64,000 nucleotides of DNA from Bacteroidales bacterium (GTDB lineage: Bacteria; Bacteroidota; Bacteroidia; Bacteroidales; Tenuifilaceae), in contig JACABB010000024.1 in NCBI GenBank assembly GCA_013376985.1, positions 1 to 64,000 on the forward strand, given 5' to 3'. Shown here one piece after another: positions 47,532 to 56,660 of the stretch. Both the position numbers and the translations under genes were made by a program. How positions within the stretch are numbered: position 1 is the first letter of the stretch; the number at the start of each line of letters is the position of its first letter. Under the pieces are notes generated by a model. The model was not told where the DNA came from and made no database searches. It saw nothing but the letters and a program-made list of their open reading frames with translations.

Positions 47532-48728
47532 ATGGAATTATTAAAGGTCAATTTTTTAGGATTCAACTTAATTAACCCCTTTGTGCTTGCATCAGCCCCT
47601 CCCACAAAAGACTATGATACCATAAAAAAAGCTTTCGAACTAGGATGGGCAGGTGTAATAACAAAAAGCATTGTAATTGATGGATTACGTGATAAAACGC
47701 CACGTATTGGTCATCTTAAATACAAAAACAAAATAATAGCCACTCAGAATTTTGAAATGGGTACCGAACATTCCGTCAGCCAATGGATGGAATGGGTTAA
47801 ACTACTAAGGCAAGAGTACCCCGATCGGTTAATCTATGTCTCCCTATTTGCAAGTTCAAACATCGATGACTGGAAAACACTTGCCTCCAGTTGCTTAAAC
47901 ACAGGCATACAAGGCTTGGAATTGAACTTCTCATGCCCACACAGCGACCATAATGGGAAAGGATCTGTTATTGGGCAAAATGAAGAATTATGTGCCGAAA
48001 TAACATCTGAAGTAAAGAAGGTTGTTGGCAATGAGCTTAAAATTATGCCAAAACTCCCCTATCTAGTACATCCAAACGAATCGCATATATGTAAATTCTT
48101 AATTGAAGCCGGAGCCGATGCTTTTGCTGCCATAAACAGCATTGCCGGTTTATGCGAGTTTGATATATACAACATGCAACCCAAACTGAATGTTGGAGGC
48201 AAAACCACTGCCGGAGGAATCACATACGATGCAATAAGACCCTTCGGAAGGTTAATTGTTGCAAATATTGCCAATGCTGTAGATCCAAAAAAATATCCAA
48301 TATCAGCAACAGGCGGAGTTTCCCGGAAAATCGAATCCATGATAGAATACTTTTCATTAGGCGCAAACCATTTACAGGTATGCTCCGAAGCCATGAATTA
48401 TGGGTTAGAGGTTATTGATGAAATGAAGAATAACCTTACATCTTATCTAAACGAAACTGGCAAAACACTCGATGAAATTCGCGGATGCGCACTCCCTAAA
48501 GTGGTTTCTTGGGATAAACTTGATAAGATAACTCGTACCGCTCAAATTATTGAAGGAAACTGCACAAAATGTTACGATTGTACAACCTTCTGTATGTACA
48601 ATGCAATATCGGTAACTAAAGGCTCAGTTCCAAAAATAGATGCGAATGCCTGCGAAGGGTGCGGTAGCTGCTATGCTGCTTGCACCAAGGATTCAATTGC
48701 ATTAAATGAATTATCTCTTAACGTGTAA
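47532..48728 (+). CDS. preA: Dihydropyrimidine dehydrogenase subunit PreA
   Basis: 398 residues. FMN-binding TIM barrel of the dihydroorotate-dehydrogenase family (residues 1-310; LASAPPTKDYDTIKKAFELGWAG, LELNFSCPH, MPKLPYL, ATGGVSRKIESM), with a C-terminal 2x[4Fe-4S] ferredoxin domain: CTKCYDCTTFC near 340 and CEGCGSCYAAC near 375. Reduces uracil and thymine to dihydro forms, the first step of reductive pyrimidine breakdown. The usual FAD/NAD partner PreT is not in the window, so the electron donor is unclear. Confidence 0.92.
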   Translation: MELLKVNFLGFNLINPFVLASAPPTKDYDTIKKAFELGWAGVITKSIVIDGLRDKTPRIGHLKYKNKIIATQNFEMGTEHSVSQWMEWVKLLRQEYPDRLIYVSLFASSNIDDWKTLASSCLNTGIQGLELNFSCPHSDHNGKGSVIGQNEELCAEITSEVKKVVGNELKIMPKLPYLVHPNESHICKFLIEAGADAFAAINSIAGLCEFDIYNMQPKLNVGGKTTAGGITYDAIRPFGRLIVANIANAVDPKKYPISATGGVSRKIESMIEYFSLGANHLQVCSEAMNYGLEVIDEMKNNLTSYLNETGKTLDEIRGCALPKVVSWDKLDKITRTAQIIEGNCTKCYDCTTFCMYNAISVTKGSVPKIDANACEGCGSCYAACTKDSIALNELSLNV

Positions 48729-48826
48729 GCGTTGAATCAAAATTGGCAAAAAAAATTTGCACTCAAATCTTGTGTGAATAAAATCAGAACTTGAAAAGAA
48801 ATAAATTTTTCAAATAAAAATAGTTT

Positions 48827-50299
48827 ATGGCAAATACGAAAATGAAATACCCAGAAGTGATGAATTACATAGGAGGCAAATTGATTCCATGTAAAAACGG
48901 GAAATATTTTGATAAAATATCACCCGTTGACGGATCATTGCTTTCTAAAGTTCACATTTCCTCATCCGATGATTTGAATGAAGCAGTCAATGCAGCTCAA
49001 AAAGCATTTATTGAATGGTCCGATAAAACAGTAAAAGATCGCGTTCAGATATTATACAAATACAAAAACTTGCTCGAAAAATATCACGAAGATCATGCTC
49101 GAATTATTCACGAAGAGATAGGTAAAACCATTGAAGAAGGCAGACAGGAAGTTAGTAAAAGCCTTGAATTGTTGGAGTTTGCTTGCTCGATGCCGCAAGT
49201 GGCCACTGGATCAATTCTAAACGTTAGTGCTGGTGTTGAATGTAGAACTGAACATATACCCCTTGGTGTAGTTGCCAGCATCTCACCTTTTAACTTTCCC
49301 CACATGGTACCCCATTGGACTTTGCCTAATGCCTTAGCACTAGGCAACACCATGATACTTAAACCATCGCCAGCAGCACCAATATCTCCAATAAGAATAG
49401 CAGAATTACTGCATGATGCAGGTTTGCCCAGCGGTGTGCTAAACATAATTAATGGCGAAAGAGAATTGGTTGAGGCAATATGCGATCACCCAGGAATACA
49501 AGCGGTCACATTTGTTGGCTCAACACCTGTTGCAAAAGCGCTATACACCAGAGCCTCGGCAAACCTAAAACGTGTTCTCACATTAGGAAGTGCCAATAAT
49601 CACCTGATTCTATTACCCGATGCAAACCCAGAAATGGCTGCCACAAACATTATAGCATCATTTACAGGAACAGCAGGGCAAAGATGCATGTCGGCATGTG
49701 TATTGGTTGCAGTGGGCGATTGCAATCATATCATCCAAAGAATTGTTGAGCTGGCAAAAGCAATAAAAGTAGGAACCGATATGGGAGCCATTATAAATGC
49801 CGAATCGAGAGATCGAATCAAAGGATTTATAGATAGAGCAGAACGTGATGGAGCTAAAATTGTTGTTGATGGGCGCAATGCTGTTGTTGAGGGCAAGGAG
49901 AACGGTGTGTACTTTGGACCCACCATTGTAGATTTTGCAAACCCCAATTCCGAAATAGTTACAACGGAAAACTTTGGCCCAGTTCTAACCATAGTAAGAG
50001 TAAAAACATTAGAGGAAGCCTTAGGAGTCGCAAATTCATCACCTTATGGGAATGGTAGTTCGATTTTTACACAAAATGGAAAATCCGCTCAAATCTTTGT
50101 TCAAAAAATAGAGGCAGGAATGGTTGGTATCAACGTTGGAGTTCCTGTACCCAGAGAGCCTTTTGGTTTTGGCGGATGGAAAGATTCTAAATTCGGTACT
50201 GGCGACATAACAGGCGAAAGTTCTATTAATTTCTGGACCAAAACAAAAAAAATTACCACCAAGTGGAATCCCGAAGCAAAAGTAAATTGGATGAGTTAA
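48827..50299 (+). CDS. mmsA: CoA-acylating (methyl)malonate-semialdehyde dehydrogenase
   Basis: 490 residues, an aldehyde dehydrogenase of the MmsA/IolA group. Catalytic C287 sits in GTAGQRCMSA, and the family Arg/His pattern of MSDH (GVECRTEHIPLGVVASISPFNFPHMVPHWT) is present, with no general-base Glu as expected for CoA-acylating members. Converts malonate or methylmalonate semialdehyde to acetyl- or propionyl-CoA. Placed between preA and the aminotransferase, it would finish off beta-alanine and beta-aminoisobutyrate carbon from uracil and thymine. 13 nt before the next gene. Confidence 0.9.
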   Translation: MANTKMKYPEVMNYIGGKLIPCKNGKYFDKISPVDGSLLSKVHISSSDDLNEAVNAAQKAFIEWSDKTVKDRVQILYKYKNLLEKYHEDHARIIHEEIGKTIEEGRQEVSKSLELLEFACSMPQVATGSILNVSAGVECRTEHIPLGVVASISPFNFPHMVPHWTLPNALALGNTMILKPSPAAPISPIRIAELLHDAGLPSGVLNIINGERELVEAICDHPGIQAVTFVGSTPVAKALYTRASANLKRVLTLGSANNHLILLPDANPEMAATNIIASFTGTAGQRCMSACVLVAVGDCNHIIQRIVELAKAIKVGTDMGAIINAESRDRIKGFIDRAERDGAKIVVDGRNAVVEGKENGVYFGPTIVDFANPNSEIVTTENFGPVLTIVRVKTLEEALGVANSSPYGNGSSIFTQNGKSAQIFVQKIEAGMVGINVGVPVPREPFGFGGWKDSKFGTGDITGESSINFWTKTKKITTKWNPEAKVNWMS

Positions 50300-50312
50300 T
50301 AAAAACTAGATT

Positions 50313-51671
50313 ATGGACGAAATAATATCTTTAGAAGAAAGCACGGCTTTGATAAACGAGTCAAAGCAGTATACATTTTTCCCATGGAGTAAACAAACAG
50401 GCTTAAACCCAGAACTTATTGATAGAGCCGAAGGAGTATATTTCTATACTGCAACCGGCAAAAGATTTCTTGATTTTGCCTCACAGCTTGTTAACATGAA
50501 TATTGGCCACGGCAACCCTCGCGTTACCAAAGCCATTGTAAAACAAATGGATAAAGTAGCATTTGTTTGTCCTGCATTGTTTACAACCAAAATTCGTGGC
50601 CAAGTCGGTCGCAAAATTGCAGAAATTGCTCCTGGAAATCTCAATAAAACATTTTTCACTCTAGGAGGAGCCGAAGCAATTGAAAATGCAATGAAAATTG
50701 CCCGATTGTATTCCGGAAAACAAAAAATACTAACTCAATATCGGTCGTATCACGGTGCCACTTACGGTGCAATAGCCGCCGGAGGCGATCCAAGAAAATT
50801 TTCGACATACCAAAGTTTAATGCCCAATGTTGTTCATTTCGAAGGGCCTTTCCCCTACCGCTGCCCTTGGGGAAGCAAAACCGAAGAGGAAGGAAAAAAT
50901 CTTGCCTTACAGCATTTAGAACGCATCATACAATTCGAAGGCCCAGGTACAATTGCTGCCATACTACTCGAAGGCGAATCGGGAACATCAGGATGTGTAA
51001 AATTCCCCGAAGGTTATTGGAAAGGCGTTAAAGCGTTGTGTGAGAAATACAATATCCTTGCAATTGCCGATGAGGTTATGAGCGGTTTTGGAAGAACAGG
51101 ACATTGGTTTGGCGTTGATTATCATGGCGTAGTTCCAGATCTTTTAGTATTTGCAAAAGGTATAACCGCCGGATATCTTCCCCTTGGAGGAATAATTGTT
51201 TCGGATAAAATAGCTGCCCATTTCGACAATAATCCTTTGCCTATGGGTCTCACGCATTATGCACATCCTGTATGCCTTGCGGCTGCTAGCGAAGTACTCG
51301 AAATTTACAAAGATGATAAAATCATCGAAAATGCCTTTGAAATGGGAAAATATATCGATTCTCGCATGGTAGAATTAATGGCAAAACATCCTTCAATCGG
51401 CAGTTTCAGAAATCGTGGGTTACTTGGGTGTATTGAACTTGTAAAAAACAGAGAAAATAAAGAACCTATGGCTCCCTGGAATGCAACGCCAGCAGAAATG
51501 GAAATTATGGGCAAAGTATCGGCCAAAATAAGGGAAAGTGGCGTTTATGCAATGGTTCGTTGGAATTGGATTTTTACAGCACCTCCATTAACTGTTACAA
51601 AAGAGCAGATTGACGAAGGGCTGGACGCAATCTCAAAAGGAATCGCTATTGCAGATCAGTATTGTTACTGA
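50313..51671 (+). CDS. Class III aminotransferase, probably beta-alanine / beta-aminoisobutyrate
   Basis: 452 residues. PLP enzyme: GGAEAIENAMKIAR, YRSYHGATYGA, DEVMSGFGRTG and the PLP lysine K282 in FAKGITAGYLPLGG. The cytoplasmic reaction transfers an omega-amino group to a keto acid. Substrate is inferred from the operon: dihydropyrimidinase and the amidohydrolase downstream yield beta-amino acids, and the dehydrogenase upstream uses the resulting semialdehydes. Could also accept other omega-amino acids. Confidence 0.85.
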   Translation: MDEIISLEESTALINESKQYTFFPWSKQTGLNPELIDRAEGVYFYTATGKRFLDFASQLVNMNIGHGNPRVTKAIVKQMDKVAFVCPALFTTKIRGQVGRKIAEIAPGNLNKTFFTLGGAEAIENAMKIARLYSGKQKILTQYRSYHGATYGAIAAGGDPRKFSTYQSLMPNVVHFEGPFPYRCPWGSKTEEEGKNLALQHLERIIQFEGPGTIAAILLEGESGTSGCVKFPEGYWKGVKALCEKYNILAIADEVMSGFGRTGHWFGVDYHGVVPDLLVFAKGITAGYLPLGGIIVSDKIAAHFDNNPLPMGLTHYAHPVCLAAASEVLEIYKDDKIIENAFEMGKYIDSRMVELMAKHPSIGSFRNRGLLGCIELVKNRENKEPMAPWNATPAEMEIMGKVSAKIRESGVYAMVRWNWIFTAPPLTVTKEQIDEGLDAISKGIAIADQYCY

Positions 51672-51712
51672 TTCAAACAATTGAAATGCTGATAACCATG
51701 CTTTTCTTGTGC

Positions 51713-51727
51713 TGCTAGTTACTAGCA
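51713..51727. other. Short palindrome before the dihydropyrimidinase gene
   Basis: TGCTAGT T ACTAGCA, a 7-bp perfect inverted repeat in the 141-nt gap between aminotransferase and hydA. Could be an operator; nothing else supports it. Confidence 0.3.
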
Positions 51728-51812
51728 ACTTATATAAATTATATTCAAACGAAACAAACATCCACCCAACAAGCAAAATAGCAAATAGCACCTCACCTCA
51801 ACACAAAATTAT

Positions 51813-53180
51813 ATGTCGATATTAATTAAAAATGGAAGGATAATTACTGCCGCAGATGATTACTTGGCAGATATCTTTATAGAAGATGATAGAATTACAT
51901 CTATTGGGAAAAATCTAAATGTAAAAGCAGATCAAACTATCGATGCCAGCAACAAAATGATTTTCCCTGGCGGTATCGATCCACATGTTCATTTGGACAT
52001 GCCGTTTATGGGTACTTCATCAAGCGATAATTTTGAAACGGGAACAAGAGCCGCTCTATTTGGAGGAACAACCACTGTTATTGATTTCGTTATTCAAAAG
52101 AAAGGAAATTCGTTATACGCAGCCCTTGAAGAGTGGAGAAGCAGATCTAATGGAAAAACTTTAGGCGATTACGCTTTTCACTTTGCAGTTACCGATTTCA
52201 ACGAGAATGTTAGAGCCGAAATTAAAGACATGATCGAGAAAGAAGGCATAACCTCCTTTAAAGCATTCATGGCATACAAAGGCGCGCTGATGATTGATGA
52301 TTCGCAGATGTTGGAGCTCATGGCCGAAATCAAAAAGTACAACGGCATTGTTTCCGTACATGCTACCAACGGAGGAATGATTGACTATTTGGTTGCCAAG
52401 CATAAATCCGAAGGCAAACTATCACCGCTCTACCATTACCTATCTCAGCCCGAAATCACTGAAGCTGAAGCTACCGGAAGGTTTACTGATATGGCAAATC
52501 TAACGGGAGTAAAAAGTTATGTAGTTCATCTTACGTGCGAAGGAGCTCTTAACCAAATTCTTGATGCAGCCAAAAGGAATCAAAAAGTATATGCAGAGAC
52601 ATGCACACAGTATCTGCTTCTCGATGCATCGCTTTATGACAAGGGGTTTGAATCCGCAAAATGGGTGATGAGTCCTCCTTTGAGAGAGAAAAAGGATCAA
52701 GCAGCATTATGGTCAGGCATAAACAGCGGGCTAATCCAAGTAGTTGCTTCGGATCACTGTCCATTTATGTGGGAAAATAAGAAAATGGGACAAGATGATT
52801 TCTCTAAAATACCAAATGGTTTTCCTGGAATTGAACACCGTATGGAATTATTGTTCTCCGAAGGGGTGAATAAAAATAGAATCACTCACTCCAAATTTGT
52901 AGAAATCACCTCAACAAATGCCGCTAAGATATTTGGAATGTCCCCCCAAAAGGGCACCATTGCGGTTGGTTCTGATGCCGACTTGGTAATCTTTGATCCA
53001 AACGAAAAACATACCCTATCATCAAAAACACATCACATGAATTGCGATTACTCAGGGTTTGAAGGATGGGAAGTAACTGGTAAATGTAAAACAATACTTG
53101 TTCGTGGAAAAATTGCGGTGGACAACAATAAATTATTAGTAGAAAAAGGTTACGGAAAATACATAAAGAGAAAAGCATAG
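51813..53180 (+). CDS. hydA: Dihydropyrimidinase
   Basis: 455 residues. Binuclear-zinc amidohydrolase: metal ligands DPHVHLD near 56-62, bridging carbamylated K156 in FKAFMAYKG, VHATNGG, VVHLTCEG and SDHCPF with the final Asp. Opens the ring of dihydrouracil/dihydrothymine to N-carbamoyl-beta-amino acids. The VHAENG of many relatives is VHATNG here. Second step of the pathway begun by PreA. Confidence 0.92.
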   Translation: MSILIKNGRIITAADDYLADIFIEDDRITSIGKNLNVKADQTIDASNKMIFPGGIDPHVHLDMPFMGTSSSDNFETGTRAALFGGTTTVIDFVIQKKGNSLYAALEEWRSRSNGKTLGDYAFHFAVTDFNENVRAEIKDMIEKEGITSFKAFMAYKGALMIDDSQMLELMAEIKKYNGIVSVHATNGGMIDYLVAKHKSEGKLSPLYHYLSQPEITEAEATGRFTDMANLTGVKSYVVHLTCEGALNQILDAAKRNQKVYAETCTQYLLLDASLYDKGFESAKWVMSPPLREKKDQAALWSGINSGLIQVVASDHCPFMWENKKMGQDDFSKIPNGFPGIEHRMELLFSEGVNKNRITHSKFVEITSTNAAKIFGMSPQKGTIAVGSDADLVIFDPNEKHTLSSKTHHMNCDYSGFEGWEVTGKCKTILVRGKIAVDNNKLLVEKGYGKYIKRKA

Positions 53181-53243
53181 CTGAATTTAAAGTGCTTTCC
53201 CAATTTCTAATGCGAATTCGATATAATGGAAGCACATTGTTTC

Positions 53244-53334
53244 TTGTCATACTGAACGGAGTGAAGTATCTAAGATCCTTCGCTTTGATTCTCTGCTCAG
53301 AATCGAACTTGCAAGTTCATCTAAGCCAATGACA
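53244..53334. repeat. MITE-like element 1
   Basis: About 91 bp bounded by TTGTCAT and ATGACA, with TGAACGGAGTGAAG and AACTTGCAAGTTC inside. Shares ends and the AACTTGC.AGTTC..AGCCAATGACA stretch with 54916-55014. Lies between hydA and the amidohydrolase gene. Confidence 0.65.
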
Positions 53335-53409
53335 TCTTACATCAAGTTGTTTTTTTTTAGAATTCGAATATTGATCAATAAATTTATTAACCTATTAAAA
53401 AAATATTTT

Positions 53410-54276
53410 ATGCCAAGAATTATCAAATCAGGACTCATCCAAATGAGTATTCCTAAAACCGAAGGAGAAGGAACTATCCCCGAAATAATGAATGCAATGA
53501 TCCAAAAGCACATCCCATTCATAGAGGAAGCAGGAAAGCAGGGCGTTCAAATCTTATGCCTTCAGGAAATATTTAGCACACCATACTTCTGCCCAGGTCA
53601 GGACAGGAACTGGTATGCATCAGCAGAATCAGTACCTGGACCAACCACCGACCTACTGGCAACCTATGCAAAAAAATACAGCATGGTAATAATTGTACCT
53701 ATTTATGAAAAAGAACAACCAGGGGTTTTATACAATACTGCCGCAGTTATTGATGCCGATGGAACATACCTTGGGAAATATCGCAAAAACCATATTCCTC
53801 ACACATCAGGTTTTTGGGAAAAATTCTTTTTTAAACCCGGAAATTTAGGATACCCAGTATTCCAAACAAAATATGCCAAAGTTGGTGTTTACATTTGTTA
53901 CGACAGGCATTTCCCCGATGGAGCAAGATGCTTAGGACTTAACGGTGCCGAAATAGTATACAATCCTTCCGCTACTGTTGCAGGCTTATCGCAACATTTA
54001 TGGAAATTAGAACAACCCGCACACGCCGTTGCCAATGGATATTTTATGGGTTGCATTAACAGGGTTGGAACAGAAAAACCTTGGAATCTCGGCAAATTTT
54101 TCGGAAGTTCATATTTTGTCGATCCAAGAGGTCAAATAATTGCATGTGCCTCCGATAATAAAGACGAGTTACTGGTAACCGAATTCGATCTCGATTTAAT
54201 TGATGAGGTAAGATCTACATGGCAATTCTTCCGTGACAGAAGACCTGAAACTTATGGAAGAATGGTTGATTTGTAG
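53410..54276 (+). CDS. Beta-ureidopropionase-like carbon-nitrogen hydrolase
   Basis: 288 residues from the ATG at 53410 (MPRIIKSGLIQMSIP); the open frame upstream to 53329 starts inside a MITE-like repeat and is rejected. Nitrilase superfamily triad: E53 (LCLQEIFSTPYF), Lys in GKYRKNHIPHTSGF and Cys in VGVYICYDRHFPDGAR. These residues and the RKNHIPH pattern fit beta-ureidopropionase/N-carbamoylputrescine amidase; operon context favours hydrolysis of N-carbamoyl-beta-alanine, the third pyrimidine step, giving beta-alanine, CO2 and ammonia. Confidence 0.88.
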   Translation: MPRIIKSGLIQMSIPKTEGEGTIPEIMNAMIQKHIPFIEEAGKQGVQILCLQEIFSTPYFCPGQDRNWYASAESVPGPTTDLLATYAKKYSMVIIVPIYEKEQPGVLYNTAAVIDADGTYLGKYRKNHIPHTSGFWEKFFFKPGNLGYPVFQTKYAKVGVYICYDRHFPDGARCLGLNGAEIVYNPSATVAGLSQHLWKLEQPAHAVANGYFMGCINRVGTEKPWNLGKFFGSSYFVDPRGQIIACASDNKDELLVTEFDLDLIDEVRSTWQFFRDRRPETYGRMVDL

Positions 54277-54284
54277 GATGCCCA

Positions 54285-54322
54285 TTGCTGACATGCGGAT
54301 GCCCTCATCCGCATGTCAGCAA
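54285..54322. repeat. Perfect 17-bp inverted repeat
   Basis: Arms 54285-54301 (TTGCTGACATGCGGATG) and 54306-54322, loop CCCT. No T run directly behind; GC-rich for this genome. Confidence 0.85.
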
Positions 54323-54332
54323 CATAACAAAG

Positions 54333-54359
54333 CCCTAGTTGTAACAAACTAGGGTTTTT
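54333..54359 (+). terminator. Terminator, TAACAAG-loop family member 2
   Basis: CCCTAGTT / AACTAGGG, 8 bp, loop GTAACA, then five T residues. Ends the pyrimidine operon. Confidence 0.85.
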
Positions 54360-54443
54360 GTTGTATAAGAAATAATTCTGGACTGAGATAATGATATGGC
54401 CAGCAAGTTCGCACCATCAGGAAGCAAAGCAAAATAAAAAACC

Positions 54444-54806
54444 ATGAACCCATTAATTGTTTTTGATTACATATATTATCGCATAGCATATTTTTATGAT
54501 AAGAGATTCGGGTATAAAGAATCGAAAGAATTTTCAGGGATTATTATATTATCTCTAATTCAATTTGTTAATATTCTAGCTTTATTAGATCTTTTTAAAA
54601 TAAACGATAGTTTAGTAAAGACACTTCCTAATCATTTATTTATTATTGCTATTTTATGTCTTTTGAATTATGCCCGATACATAAAATTATTAAATTTCAG
54701 GAACCTAGAAGACAAATGGGGTAATGAGAACAAAAATGTGAGGCTAATTAAAAGTATAATAGTAATAATTTACTTCTTGCTGTCATTTTATTTGTTAGTG
54801 CCATAA
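54444..54806 (+). CDS. Small membrane protein of unknown function
   Basis: 120 residues with three hydrophobic segments (about 32-52, 63-80, 100-118). N-terminal YYRIAYFYDKRFGYKESKE is a pattern seen in small uncharacterised Bacteroidota membrane proteins. AT-rich, stand-alone, flanked by repeat elements. Function unknown. Confidence 0.6.
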   Translation: MNPLIVFDYIYYRIAYFYDKRFGYKESKEFSGIIILSLIQFVNILALLDLFKINDSLVKTLPNHLFIIAILCLLNYARYIKLLNFRNLEDKWGNENKNVRLIKSIIVIIYFLLSFYLLVP

Positions 54807-55117
54807 ACTGCTCCTGCTCACAAAAACATCATCGTCCGCACTCCAGTAACATAACAGAAGTAAATAAAAAAATATGATTATCCGTAATGATACCTAATGA
54901 AGAATAAACAATCCAAATTGTCATTCCTGCGAATGCAGGAATCTATCTCTTCAAAGAGATTCCGGGACTTTGCCCGGAACCAAACTTGCGAGTTCGGCGG
55001 AGCCAATGACAATTGATTGTGTTTTGCTTTTAGGTAAAATAGCGGATATACATATAAAAAAATAAAATCGATCTAAAATACGGGCTACAAGTCAGCAATA
55101 AAAGGAAACATAAAACT
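54807..55117. other. 311-bp gap with MITE-like element
   Basis: Apart from the element at 54916-55014 nothing recognisable; begins with CATAACAGAAGTAAATAAAAAA, a string resembling the lead-in of the TAACAAG-loop hairpins but without a hairpin. Confidence 0.4.
54916..55014. repeat. MITE-like element 2
   Basis: 99 bp bounded by perfect 10-bp inverted ends AATTGTCATT / AATGACAATT. Inside are three small hairpins: CCTGC/GCAGG, ATCTCTT/AAGAGAT and CCGGG/CCCGG. No reading frame. Confidence 0.8.
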
Positions 55118-55831
55118 CTATCGACGTTTTCCTTTCAGAGGTGTATACCTAACATGACGTTTTTGCCTAGGCTGTGAAAAATGTCTGTTAAGAGGTTTGT
55201 GTTTGGTATAAAAAGTTGTGGGTCGTCGGGCATTTCCTATTGTGAATCCTATTCCAACATCAACGGTATAATACAAATTGCCCAATTTACTATTTATCTT
55301 TTGCAGATTGGAGTAGGTTAACGTATTATCAATATACATGTAAGGGTCAAAAGATTTCCCCTTTTTATTAAAGTAGACATTGTACATAAAACCAAGGCTA
55401 TAACCAATTTTTGAATCATAATCCCTGTTATTCCTGTTTTGTCGCGCCAGAACCGTTCTATTAACGCCAAGGTATGGGTTTATTGAATATCTCCTCCTTG
55501 CCTTAAAAAAGCTGTACCCAAGGGTAAATCTATCAATATCTAACCCAAATTTTTCACTACTAAAGTGGTAGACAGTTCCAATTTTCAACGAATCCTTAAA
55601 GTAAGAGTTTGCCGAGCTGGAAGAAATTCCTATAAAAAAATTTTGTATGTAAAAGTACCCGTGAAACTTTCCGCCTAAAGGGCTTTGAAAATATTTCGCA
55701 GTATTGGGATCAACAATTGTATAGCACCCTCCAAGCCGTATATCCAATCCAATTGGGGGTTGATCGGCAAATACCCTCAACGTTAAAATAAGTAAAAATA
55801 TAAAACCACCTATTTTCTTCCCTACCCCCAT
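55118..55831 (-). CDS. Exported protein, probable outer membrane beta-barrel
   Basis: 237 residues. Signal peptide (IGGFIFLLILTLRVFA, cleavage near 22), then alternating aromatic/hydrophobic strands (GYFYIQNFFIGISSSSANSY, FTLGYSFFK, YSLGFMYNVYF, LYYTVDVGIGFTIG) like an 8-strand porin-type barrel, and a strongly basic C-terminal tail (RQKRHVRYTPLKGKRR) that does not end in the usual aromatic residue. Family not recognised. Confidence 0.6.
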   Translation of the reverse strand: MGVGKKIGGFIFLLILTLRVFADQPPIGLDIRLGGCYTIVDPNTAKYFQSPLGGKFHGYFYIQNFFIGISSSSANSYFKDSLKIGTVYHFSSEKFGLDIDRFTLGYSFFKARRRYSINPYLGVNRTVLARQNRNNRDYDSKIGYSLGFMYNVYFNKKGKSFDPYMYIDNTLTYSNLQKINSKLGNLYYTVDVGIGFTIGNARRPTTFYTKHKPLNRHFSQPRQKRHVRYTPLKGKRR

Positions 55832-56280
55832 TCTACTTTCATTTAATAAACCTCAACTACCAAATATCGCATTTTGCGATGGGTAAAATCAATACCTTGT
55901 TTTAGTATTTCTTGTGAATTTGTGATTTTTATTTGCCTTTAAGATTAAAAATCAAAGATACAAATCTTTTAATCCGCTGTTATCCTCTAAGTTAAACAGC
56001 TAAATTAAAACAACAATTGCTCATTACAATATAATAATTCTATTGATTAGTTGAACGATAATGGATTACAGTTAATGAAAAAGCATCCCGAAAACCCTGT
56101 AAAATCTATTTTACAGAGTAAAGTTAAAACGGCAAAGCGAAATATCTAGCGATCCAGTTCAAATCGGCTTTAACACTTATTAAGTCATCGGAAACTTTCA
56201 ACCTGTGTAAACTATGAGTATCGAGTTAATTTTTAACTGCATTTTTTTGTAGATCTTTATGTTCAATTAACAAATGACAA
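55832..56280. other. 449-bp gene-free gap
   Basis: Contains palindrome copy 4 (55866-55880) and a 9-bp inverted repeat CTGTAAAAT / ATTTTACAG (56097-56116). No frame or tRNA seen. Confidence 0.5.
55866..55880. repeat. 15-bp palindrome ATCGCATTTTGCGAT, copy 4
   Basis: Exact copy, intergenic, 35 bp upstream of the exported protein gene. Confidence 0.85.
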
Positions 56281-56660
56281 ATGTTTAATATTCAGAAACA
56301 AATTGATTACTGGATTAATGGTGCTGAGGATGATATTATCACCGCTCAACTATTGATTCAAGAAAAAAGAACTCTTCACGGGTTATTTTCTGTCATTTGG
56401 TGATTGAAAAAGCAATAAAGGCTCATTGGGTAAAGAAAAACAATGACGTAACTCCAAGAAGCCATAATCTGATTAATCTTTCAGAAGAAGCAAGTCTTGA
56501 ATTTGACAATGATTCTCAAATCTTTTTAGGTATTTTAATGAAATATCAAATACCAGGACGTTATCCTGACTATAATCCAATTCTGCCAGACCAATATCGA
56601 GTAAATGAGTATTTAAACAAAACTAAAGAGCTATTACAATGGCTAAAAATGAAGTTATAG
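56281..56660 (+). pseudogene. HEPN-domain protein with a one-base frameshift
   Basis: Starts at the ATG 56281 (MFNIQKQIDYWINGAEDDIITAQ) and hits a stop at 56401. The continuing protein is in the next frame from 56391 (CHLVIEKAIKAHWVKK.. PRSHNLINLSEEA). Adding one T to the TTTT run at 56386-56389 would restore LFFCHLVIEK and a continuous protein of about 126 residues, the COG2250-type HEPN family (HEPN partner of MNT nucleotidyltransferases, toxin or RNase). Either a real mutation or a sequence error. The 3' end overlaps the MNT gene by 22 nt. Confidence 0.8.

Noticed and set aside
53329..53409. Upstream start of the amidohydrolase gene
   Set aside because: Begins inside the MITE-like element and encodes a Phe/Ile/Lys-rich stretch not found in the family.
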